Counted from the stretch's first letter, positions 29,283 through 43,800 are shown. The stretch is DNA of 64,000 nucleotides from Anagrus nilaparvatae (GCA_022575985.1 JAKSXM010000231.1:22048501-22112500), one strand, 5' to 3'. Numbers and translations are program-made. Notes: generated by a model not told the origin, from the sequence alone.

Positions 29283-30567
29283 CACTTATGATTAAAATTA
29301 TAAAAATTATATTGATAAAAACAATGTTTAATAATTGTTTCTAGATGTGCACAAAATAACAAGTGTAATAATAAGTTTACTTGTTATTTTATAATATATA
29401 AATTAATTTTAGGCTTAAATTTTATTCACTTTTAAGCACAATAACGTTAAAATCAATGTTACTTTTGAGTTTAGTTAATTTTTTTTTTGAATTTTGTGAA
29501 CGAGTTGTTTAATATTGAAAATTTAAGTATATTGTAAAGTAACTTGTTCAATGTGTAGTTTTCTACACTTCTAGAAAGAATTATTAAACATTGTAAGAGG
29601 AGCTAAATAATTAATAATCTTATAGTATTTTATACTGATGTTTATTACAAATATAGTGTTAAATAATGTTACAAACAAAAATTTGGAAATATTTAGCAAA
29701 ATTTTTCTTCTTGTTCGTATCATTTTTTAACATTATATTTGTAATATACATCATTATAAAATAATATAAGATTATCAATTATTTAGCTCTGCTTACAATG
29801 TTTAATAATTGTCTCTAGATGTGTAAAAAAGTACATCTAGAAAGTGTTACTAAAGTAATTATTTAAAATATACTTAAATTTTAAATATAAAACAACTCGT
29901 TCACGAAGTATTTCTAATCTCAAATTAATTTTAACGTTATTGTGCTCAAGTAACCTATAACTGCATTTTAATATTAAACATTTATTAAACATTTGATATA
30001 ATTCAAAACTTATAAAATTTATAAAGACTGCATATTTAACCTATTTAAAAAACAATGTTTAATAATTGTTCCTAGATGTGCAAAAAATAACTTCGTGTAC
30101 GTGTTATTTTACAAAATATTTATTACTTTTAAGATTATTGAATCTTTACTTTTTGAAGTTACTTTTCAGCTAAATAACGTTAAAATTCAGATTCATTTCA
30201 GTTACTTGGTCGAAATTCATATATTATAATCATATAGTGATTAAACATAAAATACTATAATATTATCAATTATTTAGCTCTGCTTACAAAAATTAATAAA
30301 TCTTTCTAGAGGCGTAAAAAAGTACATCTTGAACGAGTTACTTTACAATTAACTTAAATTTTAAATATAAAACAACTCGTTCACGAAGTATTTTTAATCT
30401 CAAAAGTAACATTGATTTTAACGTTATTGTGCTTAAAAGTAAATTTAAGCCTACAATTAATTCATATATTGTATGTATACACGTATACACGTACACGAAG
30501 TTATTTTGTGCAGATCTAGAAACAATTATACAACATTGTTTTTATCACTAGTAGAGCTAAATTGTGC

Positions 30568-31172
30568 AAATATTTAGCAACGTTGCTAATTATTTTCAGA
30601 TTTATTTAGCAACTTTACTAAATATTTTCAAATTTATTTAGCTACATTGTTAAATATTTTTAGATTTAATTAGCAACGTAGCTAATTATATTCAGATTTA
30701 ATTAGCAACGATGCTAATTATTTTTAGATTTAATTAGCAACGTTGCTAATTATTTTCAGATCTAATTAGCAACGATGCTAATTATTTTCAGATTTAATTA
30801 GCAACGATGCTAATTATTTTCAGATTTAATTAGCAACGATGCTAATTATTTTCAGATTTAATTATCAACGATGCTAATTATTTTTAGATTTAATTAGCAA
30901 CGATGCTAATTATTTTTAGATTTAATTAGCAACGATGCTAATTATTTTCAGATTTAATTAGCAACGATGCTAATTATTTTTAGATTTAATTAGCAACGAT
31001 GCTAATTATTTTCATATTTAATTAGCAACGATGCTAATTATTTTCAGATTTAATTAGCAACGATGCTAATTATTTTCAGATTTAGTTAGCAACGTTGCTA
31101 ATTATTTTCAGATTTATTCAGCAACTTTGCTAAATATTTTCAAATTTATTTAGCTACGTTGTTAAATATTTT
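30568..31172. repeat. 32-bp array 4
   Basis: Almost the same length and variant order as array 3, with one ATCAACGATG variant, so the two units are recent duplicates. Confidence 0.93.
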
Positions 31173-32457
31173 CACTTATGATTAAAATTATAAAAATTAT
31201 ATTGATAAAAACAATGTTTAATAATTGTTTCTAGATGTGCACAAAATAACAAGTGTAATAATAAGTTTACTTGTTATTTTATAATATATAAATTAATTTT
31301 AGGCTTAAATTTTATTCACTTTTAAGCACAATAACGTTAAAATCAATGTTACTTTTGAGTTTAGTTAATTTTTTTTTTTGAATTTTGTGAACGAGTTGTT
31401 TAATATTGAAAATTTAAGTATATTGTAAAGTAACTTGTTCAATGTGTAGTTTTCTACACTTCTAGAAAGAATTATTAAACATTGTAAGAGGAGCTAAATA
31501 ATTAATAATCTTATAGTATTTTATACTGATGTTTATTACAAATATAGTGTTAAATAATGTTACAAACAAAAATTTGGAAATATTTAGCAAAATTTTTCTT
31601 CTTGTTCGTATCATTTTTTAACATTATATTTGTAATATACATCATTATAAAATAATATAAGATTATCAATTATTTAGCTCTGCTTACAATGTTTAATAAT
31701 TGTCTCTAGATGTGTAAAAAAGTACATCTAGAAAGTGTTACTAAAGTAATTATTTAAAATATACTTAAATTTTAAATATAAAACAACTCGTTCACGAAGT
31801 ATTTCTAATCTCAAATTAATTTTAACGTTATTGTGCTCAAGTAACCTATAACTGCATTTTAATATTAAACATTTATTAAACATTTGATATAATTCAAAAC
31901 TTATAAAATTTATAAAGACTGCATATTTAACCTATTTAAAAAACAATGTTTAATAATTGTTCCTAGATGTGCAAAAAATAACTTCGTGTACGTGTTATTT
32001 TACAAAATATTTATTACTTTTAAGATTATTGAATCTTTACTTTTTGAAGTTACTTTTCAGCTAAATAACGTTAAAATTCAGATTCATTTCAGTTACTTGG
32101 TCGAAATTCATATATTATAATCATATAGTGATTAAACATAAAATACTATAATATTATCAATTATTTAGCTCTGCTTACAAAAATTAATAAATCTTTCTAG
32201 AGGCGTAAAAAAGTACATCTTGAACGAGTTACTTTACAATTAACTTAAATTTTAAATATAAAACAACTCGTTCACGAAGTATTTTTAATCTCAAAAGTAA
32301 CATTGATTTTAACGTTATTGTGCTTAAAAGTAAATTTAAGCCTACAATTAATTCATATATTGTATGTATACACGTATACACGTACACGAAGTTATTTTGT
32401 GCAGATCTAGAAACAATTATACAACATTGTTTTTATCACTAGTAGAGCTAAATTGTG

Positions 32458-32632
32458 CAAATATTTAGCAACGTTGCTAATTATTTTCAGATTTATTTAG
32501 CAACTTTACTAAATATTTTCAAATTTATTTAGCTACATTGTTAAATATTTTTAGATTTAATTAGCAACGATGCTAATTATTTTCAGATTTAATTAGCAAC
32601 GATGCTAATTATTTTTAGATTTAATTAGCAAC
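32458..32632. repeat. 32-bp array 5, left part
   Basis: It is cut after TTAATTAGCAAC by the Penelope insertion and resumes at 34901. Confidence 0.9.
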
Positions 32633-32695
32633 TAATTTAGAACGTGACTTTTACGAGCATAATTTGTTGTTTATTAATTTTTAAAAAACATTAAT

Positions 32696-32732
32696 CCAAC
32701 GTTTCGATTACAATGTAATCTTTTTCAAGGCT
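32696..32732 (-). other. Possible hammerhead-like remnant, left Penelope copy
   Basis: On the minus strand a CCTTGAAAAAG segment, a short ATTACA/TGTAAT-like hairpin and CGAAACG lie in the order of a hammerhead core. Penelope elements are known to carry hammerhead ribozymes, but the CTGATGA box is degenerate here. The call is tentative. Confidence 0.3.
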
Positions 32733-33287
32733 GGAATAATATATGACATTAGTTTACCATAAATATACATTGAAATTTTTTACAAACATAAAAACTTACA
32801 AGATGGAATAGTTATTGACAAAACTGTTTTAAAAAATATCATAAAACGTTGTGGTATGCATAATAACTATGTGTGACATAATTGAAACAATAACTGTAAA
32901 AAGATTTAATTATGCATGTATAGTCAAAATATAATTAAAAAAAATAAATAAAAATTAACCTACGTATAGTTAAATGTAAAAATGTGAATATTGCACAAAC
33001 AATGAATAGTACATATTGATAATATGGGAATTACTAATTTAAAAAATGTAATATAAATAACATTAAATTATTAAAACTCTATTGAAAAACAATACGTTAT
33101 TATGCTTTTAAATAACTACAATGTTTTGATTGTTATTGTTATTATTATTTAATTCCGTCAGCTGTGAAATTATCATAATGATAGTAAAATCATACAACTA
33201 TAGACATCTATGAACAGGAAAGATAACCACAAACTTTATGTTAAGTTACGATGATAATAAACTTCTATGATAATGTAGACGCATTGT

Positions 33288-33857
33288 TTATATCAACAAT
33301 GATTTATTTGATAGGCTTTTTCTCATTTTGTGGATGTTAGACAAATAAGGTTTAAAAAGTTGTTGTGAATCCCCTTGCTCATTTATGGCGTCCTCATAAA
33401 TATTAATGTGTAGAACCTCACTGGTTTTTCTCTTGTGATAATTAGATTCATGATCTAATAATTTAAACTTAGACCAAGCAAAATTATGTTTTGTATCTTT
33501 GTAATGTTTTAATACAACAGGATCATCATCAATATTTTTTTGACTTGTTTTATCATTATTGATTTCACAATAATTAGGGGTATTTTCAGTTACAGTGCGT
33601 CTTTGTGGTCTCTTACGTGGCTGATTAAATCCTTTTCTTCTTTTTTCTTCTTCTTTTATTAAAGCATCTATAGGTGACTTGTGCTCATTTAATCTGATAC
33701 CAACTTCCCTCTTGGTTTCACCAATATATGTGGCTGGGCATTCTGTACAATCAATTTTATACACAACACCAACCTGTCTTTCTTTGGGTATTCTGTCCTT
33801 TGCTTTTATGATAATATTATTTTCACCCAAATTATTAACAATCATTGGTATGGCCAC
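33288..33857 (-). pseudogene. Penelope C-terminal GIY-YIG endonuclease fragment
   Basis: The fragment begins just downstream of where RT would be. GVVYKIDCTECPATYIGETK followed by RLNEHK is the GIY-YIG core (GVVY and YIG) with the Penelope-type Cys pair between. A basic linker (RKRPQRR) and the usual C-terminal region (LKHYKDTKHNF, WSKFKLLDHE, RKTSEVLHI) complete 189 residues. It is 5'-truncated, so not a working protein. In complete elements this domain nicks target DNA for priming. Confidence 0.85.
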
Positions 33858-34174
33858 AAAGACGCACTGTAACTGAAAATACCCCTAATTATTGTGAAAT
33901 CAATAATGATAAAACAAGTCAAAAAAATATTGATGATGATCCTGTTGTATTAAAACATTACAAAGATACAAAACATAATTTTGCTTGGTCTAAGTTTAAA
34001 TTATTAGATCATGAATCTAATTATCACAAGAGAAAAACCAGTGAGGTTCTACACATTAATATTTATGAGGACGCCATAAATGCGCAAGGGGATTCACAAC
34101 AACTTTTTAAACCTTATTTGTCTAACATCCACAAAATGAGAAAAAGCCTATCAAATAAATCATTGTTGATATAA
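33854..34174 (+). pseudogene. Second, shorter Penelope ORF fragment (inverted copy)
   Basis: From PQRRTVTENTP to the stop at 34174 it repeats the other copy almost exactly in the opposite orientation, with one residue change (INEQGD to INAQGD). The GIY-YIG core is missing. Confidence 0.85.
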
Positions 34175-34730
34175 ACAATGCGTCTACATTATCATAGAAG
34201 TTTATTATCATCGTAACTTAACATAAAGTTTGTGGTTATCTTTCCTGTTCATAGATGTCTATAGTTGTATGATTTTACTATCATTATGATAATTTCACAG
34301 CTGACGGAATTAAATAATAATAACAATAACAATCAAAACATTGTAGTTATTTAAAAGCATAATAACGTATTGTTTTTCAATAGAGTTTTAATAATTTAAT
34401 GTTATTTATATTACATTTTTTAAATTAGTAATTCCCATATTATCAATATGTACTATTCATTGTTTGTGCAATATTCACATTTTTACATTTAACTATACGT
34501 AGGTTAATTTTTATTTATTTTTTTTTAATTATATTTTGACTATACATGTATAATTAAATCTTTTTACAGTTATTGTTTCAATTATGTCACACATAGTTAT
34601 TATGCATACCACAACGTTTTATGATATTTTTTAAAACAGTTTTGTCAATAACTATTCCATCTTGTAAGTTTTTATGTTTGTAAAAAATTTCAATGTATAT
34701 TTATGGTAAACTAATGTCATATATTATTCC

Positions 34731-34767
34731 AGCCTTGAAAAAGATTACATTGTAATCGAAACGTTGG
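34731..34767 (+). other. Possible hammerhead-like remnant, right Penelope copy
   Basis: Mirror of 32696-32732: GCCTTGAAAAAG, the hairpin and CGAAACGTTGG, about 60-100 bases from the 3' end. Same caution. Confidence 0.3.
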
Positions 34768-34830
34768 ATTAATGTTTTTTAAAAATTAATAAACAACAAA
34801 TTATGCTCGTAAAAGTCACGTTCTAAATTA

Positions 34831-34900
34831 TTAATTTAAACTTCACTCCTTAATATCGAGCGATAAATAAAATTTGAATAATTATTCAAATAAATTATTA
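34831..34900. other. Extra 70 bp beside Penelope dimer
   Basis: Sequence including CTTCACTCCTTAATATCGAG, found neither in the 32-bp array nor in the inverted left end. It may be filler or an unmatched tip of the right Penelope copy. Confidence 0.5.
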
Positions 34901-35536
34901 TTTAATTAGCAACGTTGCTAATTATTTTCAGATCTAATTAGCAACGATGCTAATTATTTTCAGATTTAATTAGCAACGATGCTAATTATTTTCAGATTTA
35001 ATTAGCAACGATGCTAATTATTTTTAGATTTAATTAGCAACGATGCTAATTATTTTCAGATTTAATTAGCAACGATGCTAATTATTTTTAGATTTAATTA
35101 GCAACGATGCTAATTATTTTCATATTTAATTAGCAACGATGCTAATTATTTTAGATTTAATTAGCAACGATGCTAATTATTTTCAGATTTAATTATCAAC
35201 GATGCTAATTATTTTTAGATTTAATTAGCAACGATGCTAGTTATTTTTAGATTTAATTAGCAACGATGCTAATTATTTTTAGATTTAATTAGCAACGATG
35301 CTAATTATTTTCAGATTTAATTAGCAACGATGCTAATTATTTTTAGATTTAATTAGCAACGATGCTAATTATTTTCATATTTAATTAGCAACGATGCTAA
35401 TTATTTTCAGATTTAATTAGCAACGATGCTAATTATTTTCAGATTTAATTAGCAACGTTGCAAATTATTTTCAGATTTATTTAGCAACTTTGCTAAATAT
35501 TTTCAAATTTATTTAGCTACGTTGTTAAATATTTTC
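34901..35536. repeat. 32-bp array 5, right part
   Basis: It includes the ATCAACGATG unit followed by a GCTAGTT unit, a variant pair shared with arrays 6 to 10. Confidence 0.92.
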
Positions 35537-36819
35537 ACTTATGATTAAAATTATAAAAATTATATTGATAAAAACAATGTTTAATAATTGTTTCTAGATG
35601 TGCACAAAATAACAAGTGTAATAATAAGTTTACTTGTTATTTTATAATATATAAATTAATTTTAGGCTTAAATTTTATTCACTTTTAAGCACAATAACGT
35701 TAAAATCAATGTTACTTTTGAGTTTAGTTAATTTTTTTTTTGAATTTTGTGAACGAGTTGTTTAATATTGAAAATTTAAGTATATTGTAAAGTAACTTGT
35801 TCAATGTGTAGTTTTCTACACTTCTAGAAAGAATTATTAAACATTGTAAGAGGAGCTAAATAATTAATAATCTTATAGTATTTTATACTGATGTTTATTA
35901 CAAATATAGTGTTAAATAATGTTACAAACAAAAATTTGAAAATATTTAGCAAAATTTTTCCTCTTGTTCGTATCATTTTTTAACATTATATTTGTAATAT
36001 ACATCATTATAAAATAATATAAGATTATCAATTATTTAGCTCTGCTTACAATGTTTAATAATTGTCTCTAGATGTGTAAAAAAGTACATCTAGAAAGTGT
36101 TACTAAAGTAATTATTTAAAATATACTTAAATTTTAAATATAAAACAACTCGTTCACGAAGTATTTCTAATCTCAAATTAATTTTAACGTTATTGTGCTC
36201 AAGTAACCTATAACTGCATTTTAATATTAAACATTTATTAAACATTTGATATAATTCAAAACTTATAAAATTTATAAAGACTGCATATTTAACCTATTTA
36301 AAAAACAATGTTTAATAATTGTTCCTAGATGTGCAAAAAATAACTTCGTGTACGTGTTATTTTACAAAATATTTATTACTTTTAAGATTATTGAATCTTT
36401 ACTTTTTGAAGTTACTTTTCAGCTAAATAACGTTAAAATTCAGATTCATTTCAGTTACTTGGTCGAAATTCATATATTATAATCATATAGTGATTAAACA
36501 TAAAATACTATAATATTATCAATTATTTAGCTCTGCTTACAAAAATTAATAAATCTTTCTAGAGGCGTAAAAAAGTACATCTTGAACGAGTTACTTTACA
36601 ATTAACTTAAATTTTAAATATAAAACAACTCGTTCACGAAGTATTTTTAATCTCAAAAGTAACATTGATTTTAACGTTATTGTGCTTAAAAGTAAATTTA
36701 AGCCTACAATTAATTCATTTATTGTATGTATACACGTATACACGTACACGAAGTTATTTTGTGCTGATCTAGAAACAATTATACAACATTGTTTTTATCA
36801 CTAGTAGAGCTAAATTGTG

Positions 36820-37459
36820 CAAATATTTAGCAACGTTGCTAATTATTTTCAGATTTATTAAGCAACTTCACTAAATATTTTCAAATTTATTTAGCTACAT
36901 TGTTAAATATTTTTAGATTTAATTAGCAACGATGCTAATTATTTTTAGATTTAATTAGGAACGATGCTAATTATTTTCAGATTTAATTAGCAACGATGCT
37001 AATTATTTTTAGATTTAATTAGCAACGATGCTAATTATTTTCATATTTAATTAGCAACGATGCTAATTATTTTTAGATTTAATTAGCAACGATGCTAATT
37101 ATTTTCAGATTTAATTATCAACGATGCTAATTATTTTTAGATTTAATTAGCAACGATGCTAGTTATTTTTAGATTTAATTAGCAACGATGCTAATTATTT
37201 TTAGATTTAATTAGCAACGATGCTAATTATTTTCAGATTTAATTAGCAACGATGCTAATTATTTTTAGATTTAATTAGCAACGATGCTAATTATTTTCAT
37301 ATTTAATTAGCAACGATGCTAATTATTTTCAGATTTAATTAGCAACGATGCTAATTATTTTCAGATTTAATTAGCAACGTTGCTAATTATTTTCAGATTT
37401 ATTTAGCAACTTTGCTAAATATTTTCAAATTTATTTAGCTACGTTGTTAAATATTTTCA
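36820..37459. repeat. 32-bp array 6
   Basis: It begins with the variant AAGCAACTTCACTAA and a GGAACGATG unit and carries the ATCAACG/GCTAGTT pair. It is nearly identical to array 7. Confidence 0.93.
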
Positions 37460-38741
37460 CTTATGATTAAAATTATAAAAATTATATTGATAAAAACAAT
37501 GTTTAATAATTGTTTCTAGATGTGCACAAAATAACAAGTGTAATAATAAGTTTACTTGTTATTTTATAATATATAAATTAATTTTAGGCTTAAATTTTAT
37601 TCACTTTTAAGCACAATAACGTTAAAATCAATGTTACTTTTGAGTTTAGTTAATTTTTTTTTTGAATTTTGTTAACGAGTTGTTTAATATTGAAAATTTA
37701 AGTATATTGTAAAGTAACTTGTTCAATGTGTAGTTTTCTACACTTCTAGAAAGAATTATTAAACATTGTAAGAGGAGCTAAATAATTAATAATCTTATAG
37801 TATTTTATACTGATGTTTATTACAAATATAGTGTTAAATAATGTTACAAACAAAAATTTGAAAATATTTAGCAAAATTTTTCCTCTTGTTCGTATCATTT
37901 TTTAACATTATATTTGTAATATACATCATTATAAAATAATATAAGATTATCAATTATTTAGCTCTGCTTACAATGTTTAATAATTGTCTCTAGATGTGTA
38001 AAAAAGTACATCTAGAAAGTGTTACTAAAGTAATTATTTAAAATATACTTAAATTTTAAATATAAAACAACTCGTTCACGAAGTATTTCTAATCTCAAAT
38101 TAATTTTAACGTTATTGTGCTCAAGTAACCTATAACTGCATTTTAATATTAAACATTTATTAAACATTTGATATAATTCAAAACTTATAAAATTTATAAA
38201 GACTGCATATTTAACCTATTTAAAAAACAATGTTTAATAATTGTTCCTAGATGTGCAAAAAATAACTTCGTGTACGTGTTATTTTACAAAATATTTATTA
38301 CTTTTAAGATTATTGAATCTTTACTTTTTGAAGTTACTTTTCAGCTAAATAACGTTAAAATTCAGATTCATTTCAGTTACTTGGTCGAAATTCATATATT
38401 ATAATCATATAGTGATTAAACATAAAATACTATAATATTATCAATTATTTAGCTCTGCTTACAAAAATTAATAAATCTTTCTAGAGGCGTAAAAAAGTAC
38501 ATCTTGAACGAGTTACTTTACAATTAACTTAAATTTTAAATATAAAACAACTCGTTCACGAAGTATTTTTAATCTCAAAAGTAACATTGATTTTAACGTT
38601 ATTGTGCTTAAAAGTAAATTTAAGCCTACAATTAATTCATTTATTGTATGTATACACGTATACACGTACACGAAGTTATTTTGTGCTGATCTAGAAACAA
38701 TTATACAACATTGTTTTTATCACTAGTAGAGCTAAATTGTG

Positions 38742-39380
38742 CAAATATTTAGCAACGTTGCTAATTATTTTCAGATTTATTAAGCAACTTCACTAAATAT
38801 TTTCAAATTTATTTAGCTACATTGTTAAATATTTTTAGATTTAATTAGCAACGATGCTAATTATTTTTAGATTTAATTAGGAACGATGCTAATTATTTTC
38901 AGATTTAATTAGCAACGATGCTAATTATTTTTAGATTTAATTAGCAACGATGCTAATTATTTTCATATTTAATTAGCAACGATGCTAATTATTTTTAGAT
39001 TTAATTAGCAACGATGCTAATTATTTTCAGATTTAATTATCAACGATGCTAATTATTTTTAGATTTAATTAGCAACGATGCTAGTTATTTTTAGATTTAA
39101 TTAGCAACGATGCTAATTATTTTTAGATTTAATTAGCAACGATGCTAATTATTTTCAGATTTAATTAGCAACGATGCTAATTATTTTTAGATTTAATTAG
39201 CAACGATGCTAATTATTTTCATATTTAATTAGCAACGATGCTAATTATTTTCCGATTTAATTAGCAACGATGCTAATTATTTTCAGATTTATTTAGCAAC
39301 GTTGCTAATTATTTTCAGATTTATTTAGCAACTTTGCTAAATATTTTCAAATTTATTTAGCTACGTTGTTAAATATTTTC
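38742..39380. repeat. 32-bp array 7
   Basis: A near-perfect duplicate of array 6 with its whole 1.92-kb unit, down to the GGAACGATG variant and the TGTGCTGATC change in the left arm. Confidence 0.93.
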
Positions 39381-40663
39381 ACTTATGATTAAAATTATAA
39401 AAATTATATTGATAAAAACAATGTTTAATAATTGTTTCTAGATGTGCACAAAATAACAAGTGTAATAATAAGTTTACTTGTTATTTTATAATATATAAAT
39501 TAATTTTAGGCTTAAATTTTATTCACTTTTAAGCACAATAACGTTAAAATCAATGTTACTTTTGAGTTTAGTTAATTTTTTTTTTGAATTTTGTGAACGA
39601 GTTGTTTAATATTGAAAATTTAAGTATATTGTAAAGTAACTTGTTCAATGTGTAGTTTTCTACACTTCTAGAAAGAATTATTAAACATTGTAAGAGGAGC
39701 TAAATAATTAATAATCTTATAGTATTTTATACTGATGTTTATTACAAATATAGTGTTAAATAATGTTACAAACAAAAATTTGGAAATATTTAGCAAAATT
39801 TTTCTTCTTGTTCGTATCATTTTTTAACATTATATTTGTAATATCCATCATTATAAAATAATATAAGATTATCAATTATTTAGCTCTGCTTACAATGTTT
39901 AATAATTGTCTCTAGATGTGTAAAAAAGTACATCTAGAAAGTGTTACTAAAGTAATTATTTAAAATATACTTAAATTTTAAATATAAAACAACTCGTTCA
40001 CGAAGTATTTCTAATCTCAAATTAATTTTAACGTTATTGTGCTCAAGTAACCTATAACTGCATTTTAATATTAAACATTTATTAAACATTTGATATAATT
40101 CAAAACTTATAAAATTTATAAAGACTGCATATTTAACCTATTTAAAAAACAATGTTTAATAATTGTTCCTAGATGTGCAAAAAATAACTTCGTGTACGTG
40201 TTATTTTACAAAATATTTATTACTTTTAAGATTATTGAATCTTTACTTTTTGAAGTTACTTTTCAGCTAAATAACGTTAAAATTCAGATTCATTTCAGTT
40301 ACTTGGTCGAAATTCATATATTATAATCATATAGTGATTAAACATAAAATACTATAATATTATCAATTATTTAGCTCTGCTTACAAAAATTAATAAATCT
40401 TTCTAGAGGCGTAAAAAAGTACACCTTGAACGAGTTACTTTACAATTAACTTAAATTTTAAATATAAAACAACTCGTTCACGAAGTATTTTTAATCTCAA
40501 AAGTAACATTGATTTTAACGTTATTGTGCTTAAAAGTAAATTTAAGCCTACAATTAATTCATATATTGTATGTATACACGTATACACGTACACGAAGTTA
40601 TTTTGTGCAGATCTAGAAACAATTATACAACATTGTTTTTATCACTAGTAGAGCTAAATTGTG

Positions 40664-41461
40664 CAAATATTTAGCAACGTTGCTAATTATTTTCAGATTT
40701 ATTTAGCAACTTTACTAAATATTTTCAAATTTATTTAGCTACATTGTTAAATATTTTTAGATTTAATTAGCAACGATGCTAATTATTTTCAGATTTAATT
40801 AGCAACGATGCTAATTATTTTTAGATTTAATTAGCAACGTTGCTAATTATTTTCAGATCTAATTAGCAACGATGCTAATTATTTTCAGATTTAATTAGCA
40901 ACGATGCTAATTATTTTCAGATTTAATTAGCAACGATGCTAATTATTTTTAGATTTAATTAGCAACGATGCTAATTATTTTCAGATTTAATTAGCAACAT
41001 TGCTAATTATTTTTAGATTTAATTAGCAACGATGCTAATTATTTTCATATTTAATTAGCAACGATGCTAATTATTTTAGATTTAATTAGCAACGATGCTA
41101 ATTATTTTCAGATTTAATTATCAACGATGCTAATTATTTTTAGATTTAATTAGCAACGATGCTAGTTATTTTTAGATTTAATTAGCAACGATGCTAATTA
41201 TTTTTAGATTTAATTAGCAACGATGCTAATTATTTTCAGATTTAATTAGCAACGATGCTAATTATTTTTAGATTTAATTAGCAACGATGCTAATTATTTT
41301 CATATTTAATTAGCAACGATGCTAATTATTTTCAGATTTAATTAGCAACGATGCTAATTATTTTCAGATTTAATTAACAACGTTGCTAATTATTTTCAGA
41401 TTTATTTAGCAACTTTGCTAAATATTTTCAAATTTATTTAGCTACGTTGTTAAATATTTTC
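40664..41461. repeat. 32-bp array 8
   Basis: It combines an array-3-like left half (AGATCTAATTAGC unit) with an array-5b-like right half (ATCAACG/GCTAGTT pair), and so looks like a recombinant. Confidence 0.92.
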
Positions 41462-42744
41462 ACTTATGATTAAAATTATAAAAATTATATTGATAAAAAC
41501 AATGTTTAATAATTGTTTCTAGATGTGCACAAAATAACAAGTGTAATAATAAGTTTACTTGTTATTTTATAATATATAAATTAATTTTAGGCTTAATTTT
41601 TATTCACTTTTAAGCACAATAACGTTAAAATCAATGTTACTTTTGAGTTTAGTTAATTTTTTTTTTGAATTTTGTTAACGAGTTGTTTAATATTGAAAAT
41701 TTAAGTATATTGTAAAGTAACTTGTTCAATGTGTAGTTTTCTACACTTCTAGAAAGAATTATTAAACATTGTAAGAGGAGCTAAATAATTAATAATCTTA
41801 TAGTATTTTATACTGATGTTTATTACAAATATAGTGTTAAATAATGTTACAAACAAAAATTTGAAAATATTTAGCAAAATTTTTCCTCTTGTTCGTATCA
41901 TTTTTTAACATTATATTTGTAATATACATCATTATAAAATAATATAAGATTATCAATTATTTAGCTCTGCTTACAATGTTTAATAATTGTCTCTAGATGT
42001 GTAAAAAAGTACATCTAGAAAGTGTTACTAAAGTAATTATTTAAAATATACTTAAATTTTAAATATAAAACAACTCGTTCACGAAGTATTTCTAATCTCA
42101 AATTAATTTTAACGTTATTGTGCTCAAGTAACCTATAACTGCATTTTAATATTAAACATTTATTAAACATTTGATATAATTCAAAACTTATAAAATTTAT
42201 AAAGACTGCATATTTAACCTATTTAAAAAACAATGTTTAATAATTGTTCCTAGATGTGCAAAAAATAACTTCGTGTACGTGTTATTTTACAAAATATTTA
42301 TTACTTTTAAGATTATTGAATCTTTACTTTTTGAAGTTACTTTTCAGCTAAATAACGTTAAAATTCAGATTCATTTCAGTTACTTGGTCGAAATTCATAT
42401 ATTATAATCATATAGTGATTAAACATAAAATACTATAATATTATCAATTATTTAGCTCTGCTTACAAAAATTAATAAATCTTTCTAGAGGCGTAAAAAAG
42501 TAAATCTTGAACGAGTTACTTTACAATTAACTTAAATTTTAAATATAAAACAACTCGTTCACGAAGTATTTTTAATCTCAAAAGTAACATTGATTTTAAC
42601 GTTATTGTGCTTAAAAGTAAATTTAAGCCTACAATTAATTCATATATTGTATGTATACACGTATACACGTACACGAAGTTATTTTGTGCAGATCTAGAAA
42701 CAATTATACAACATTGTTTTTATCACTAGTAGAGCTAAATTGTG

Positions 42745-43800
42745 CAAATATTTAGCAACGTTGCTAATTATTTTCAGATTTATTAAGCAACTTTACTAAA
42801 TATTTTCAAATTTATTTAGCTACATTGTTAAATATTTTTAGATTTAATTAGCAACGATGCTAATTATTTTCAGATTTAATTAGCAACGATGCTAATTATT
42901 TTTAGATTTAATTAGCAACGATGCTAATTATTTTCAGATTTAATTGGCAACGATGCTAATTATTTTTAGATTTAATTAGCAACGATGCTAATTATTTTCA
43001 GATTTAATTAGCAACGATGCTAATTATTTTTAGATTTAATTAGCAACGATGCTAATTATTTTCAGATTTAATTAGCAACATTGCTAATTATTTTTAGATT
43101 TAATTAGCAACGATGCTAATTATTTTCAGATTTAATTATCAACGATGCTAATTATTTTTAGATTTAATTAGCAACGATGCTAGTTATTTTTAGATTTAAT
43201 TAGCAACGATGCTAATTATTTTTAGATTTAATTAGCAACGATGCTAATTATTTTCAGATTTAATTAGCAACGATGCTAATTATTTTTAGATTTAATTAGC
43301 AACGATGCTAATTATTTTCATATTTAATTAGCAACGATGCTAATTATTTTCAGATTTAATTAGCAACGATGCTAATTATTTTCATATTTAATTAGCAACG
43401 ATGCTAATTATTTTTAGATTTAATTAGCAACGATGCTAATTATTTTCAGATTTAATTATCAACGATGCTAATTATTTTTAGATTTAATTAGCAACGATGC
43501 TAGTTATTTTTAGATTTAATTAGCAACGATGCTAATTATTTTTAGATTTAATTAGCAACGATGCTAATTATTTTCAGATTTAATTAGCAACGATGCTAAT
43601 TATTTTTAGATTTAATTAGCAACGATGCTAATTATTTTCATATTTAATTAGCAACGATGCTAATTATTTTCAGATTTAATTAGCAACGATGCTAATTATT
43701 TTCAGATTTAATTAGCAACGTTGCTAATTATTTTCAGATTTATTTAGCAACTTTGCTAAATATTTTCAAATTTATTTAGCTACGTTGTTAAATATTTTCA
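42745..43800. repeat. 32-bp array 9, with internal block duplication
   Basis: The longest array. The ATCAACG/GCTAGTT variant pair occurs twice, about 320 bp apart (near 43138 and 43457), which is exactly ten units, so a ten-unit block duplicated in tandem. Confidence 0.93.

Larger units (their letters stand above)
32633..34830. mobile_element. Penelope-like element, head-to-head inverted dimer
   Basis: Two 5'-truncated copies meet at about 33853/33854: the left is on the minus strand (32633-33853) and the right on the plus strand (33854-34830). Their 3' parts are near-identical, so the outer ends are exact inverted repeats (TAATTTAGAACGTGAC). The left copy is 244 bp longer and includes the GIY-YIG domain. 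The element sits inside a 32-bp array, so the length of any target duplication (perhaps TTTAATTAGCAAC) cannot be fixed. No reverse transcriptase remains. Confidence 0.85.
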
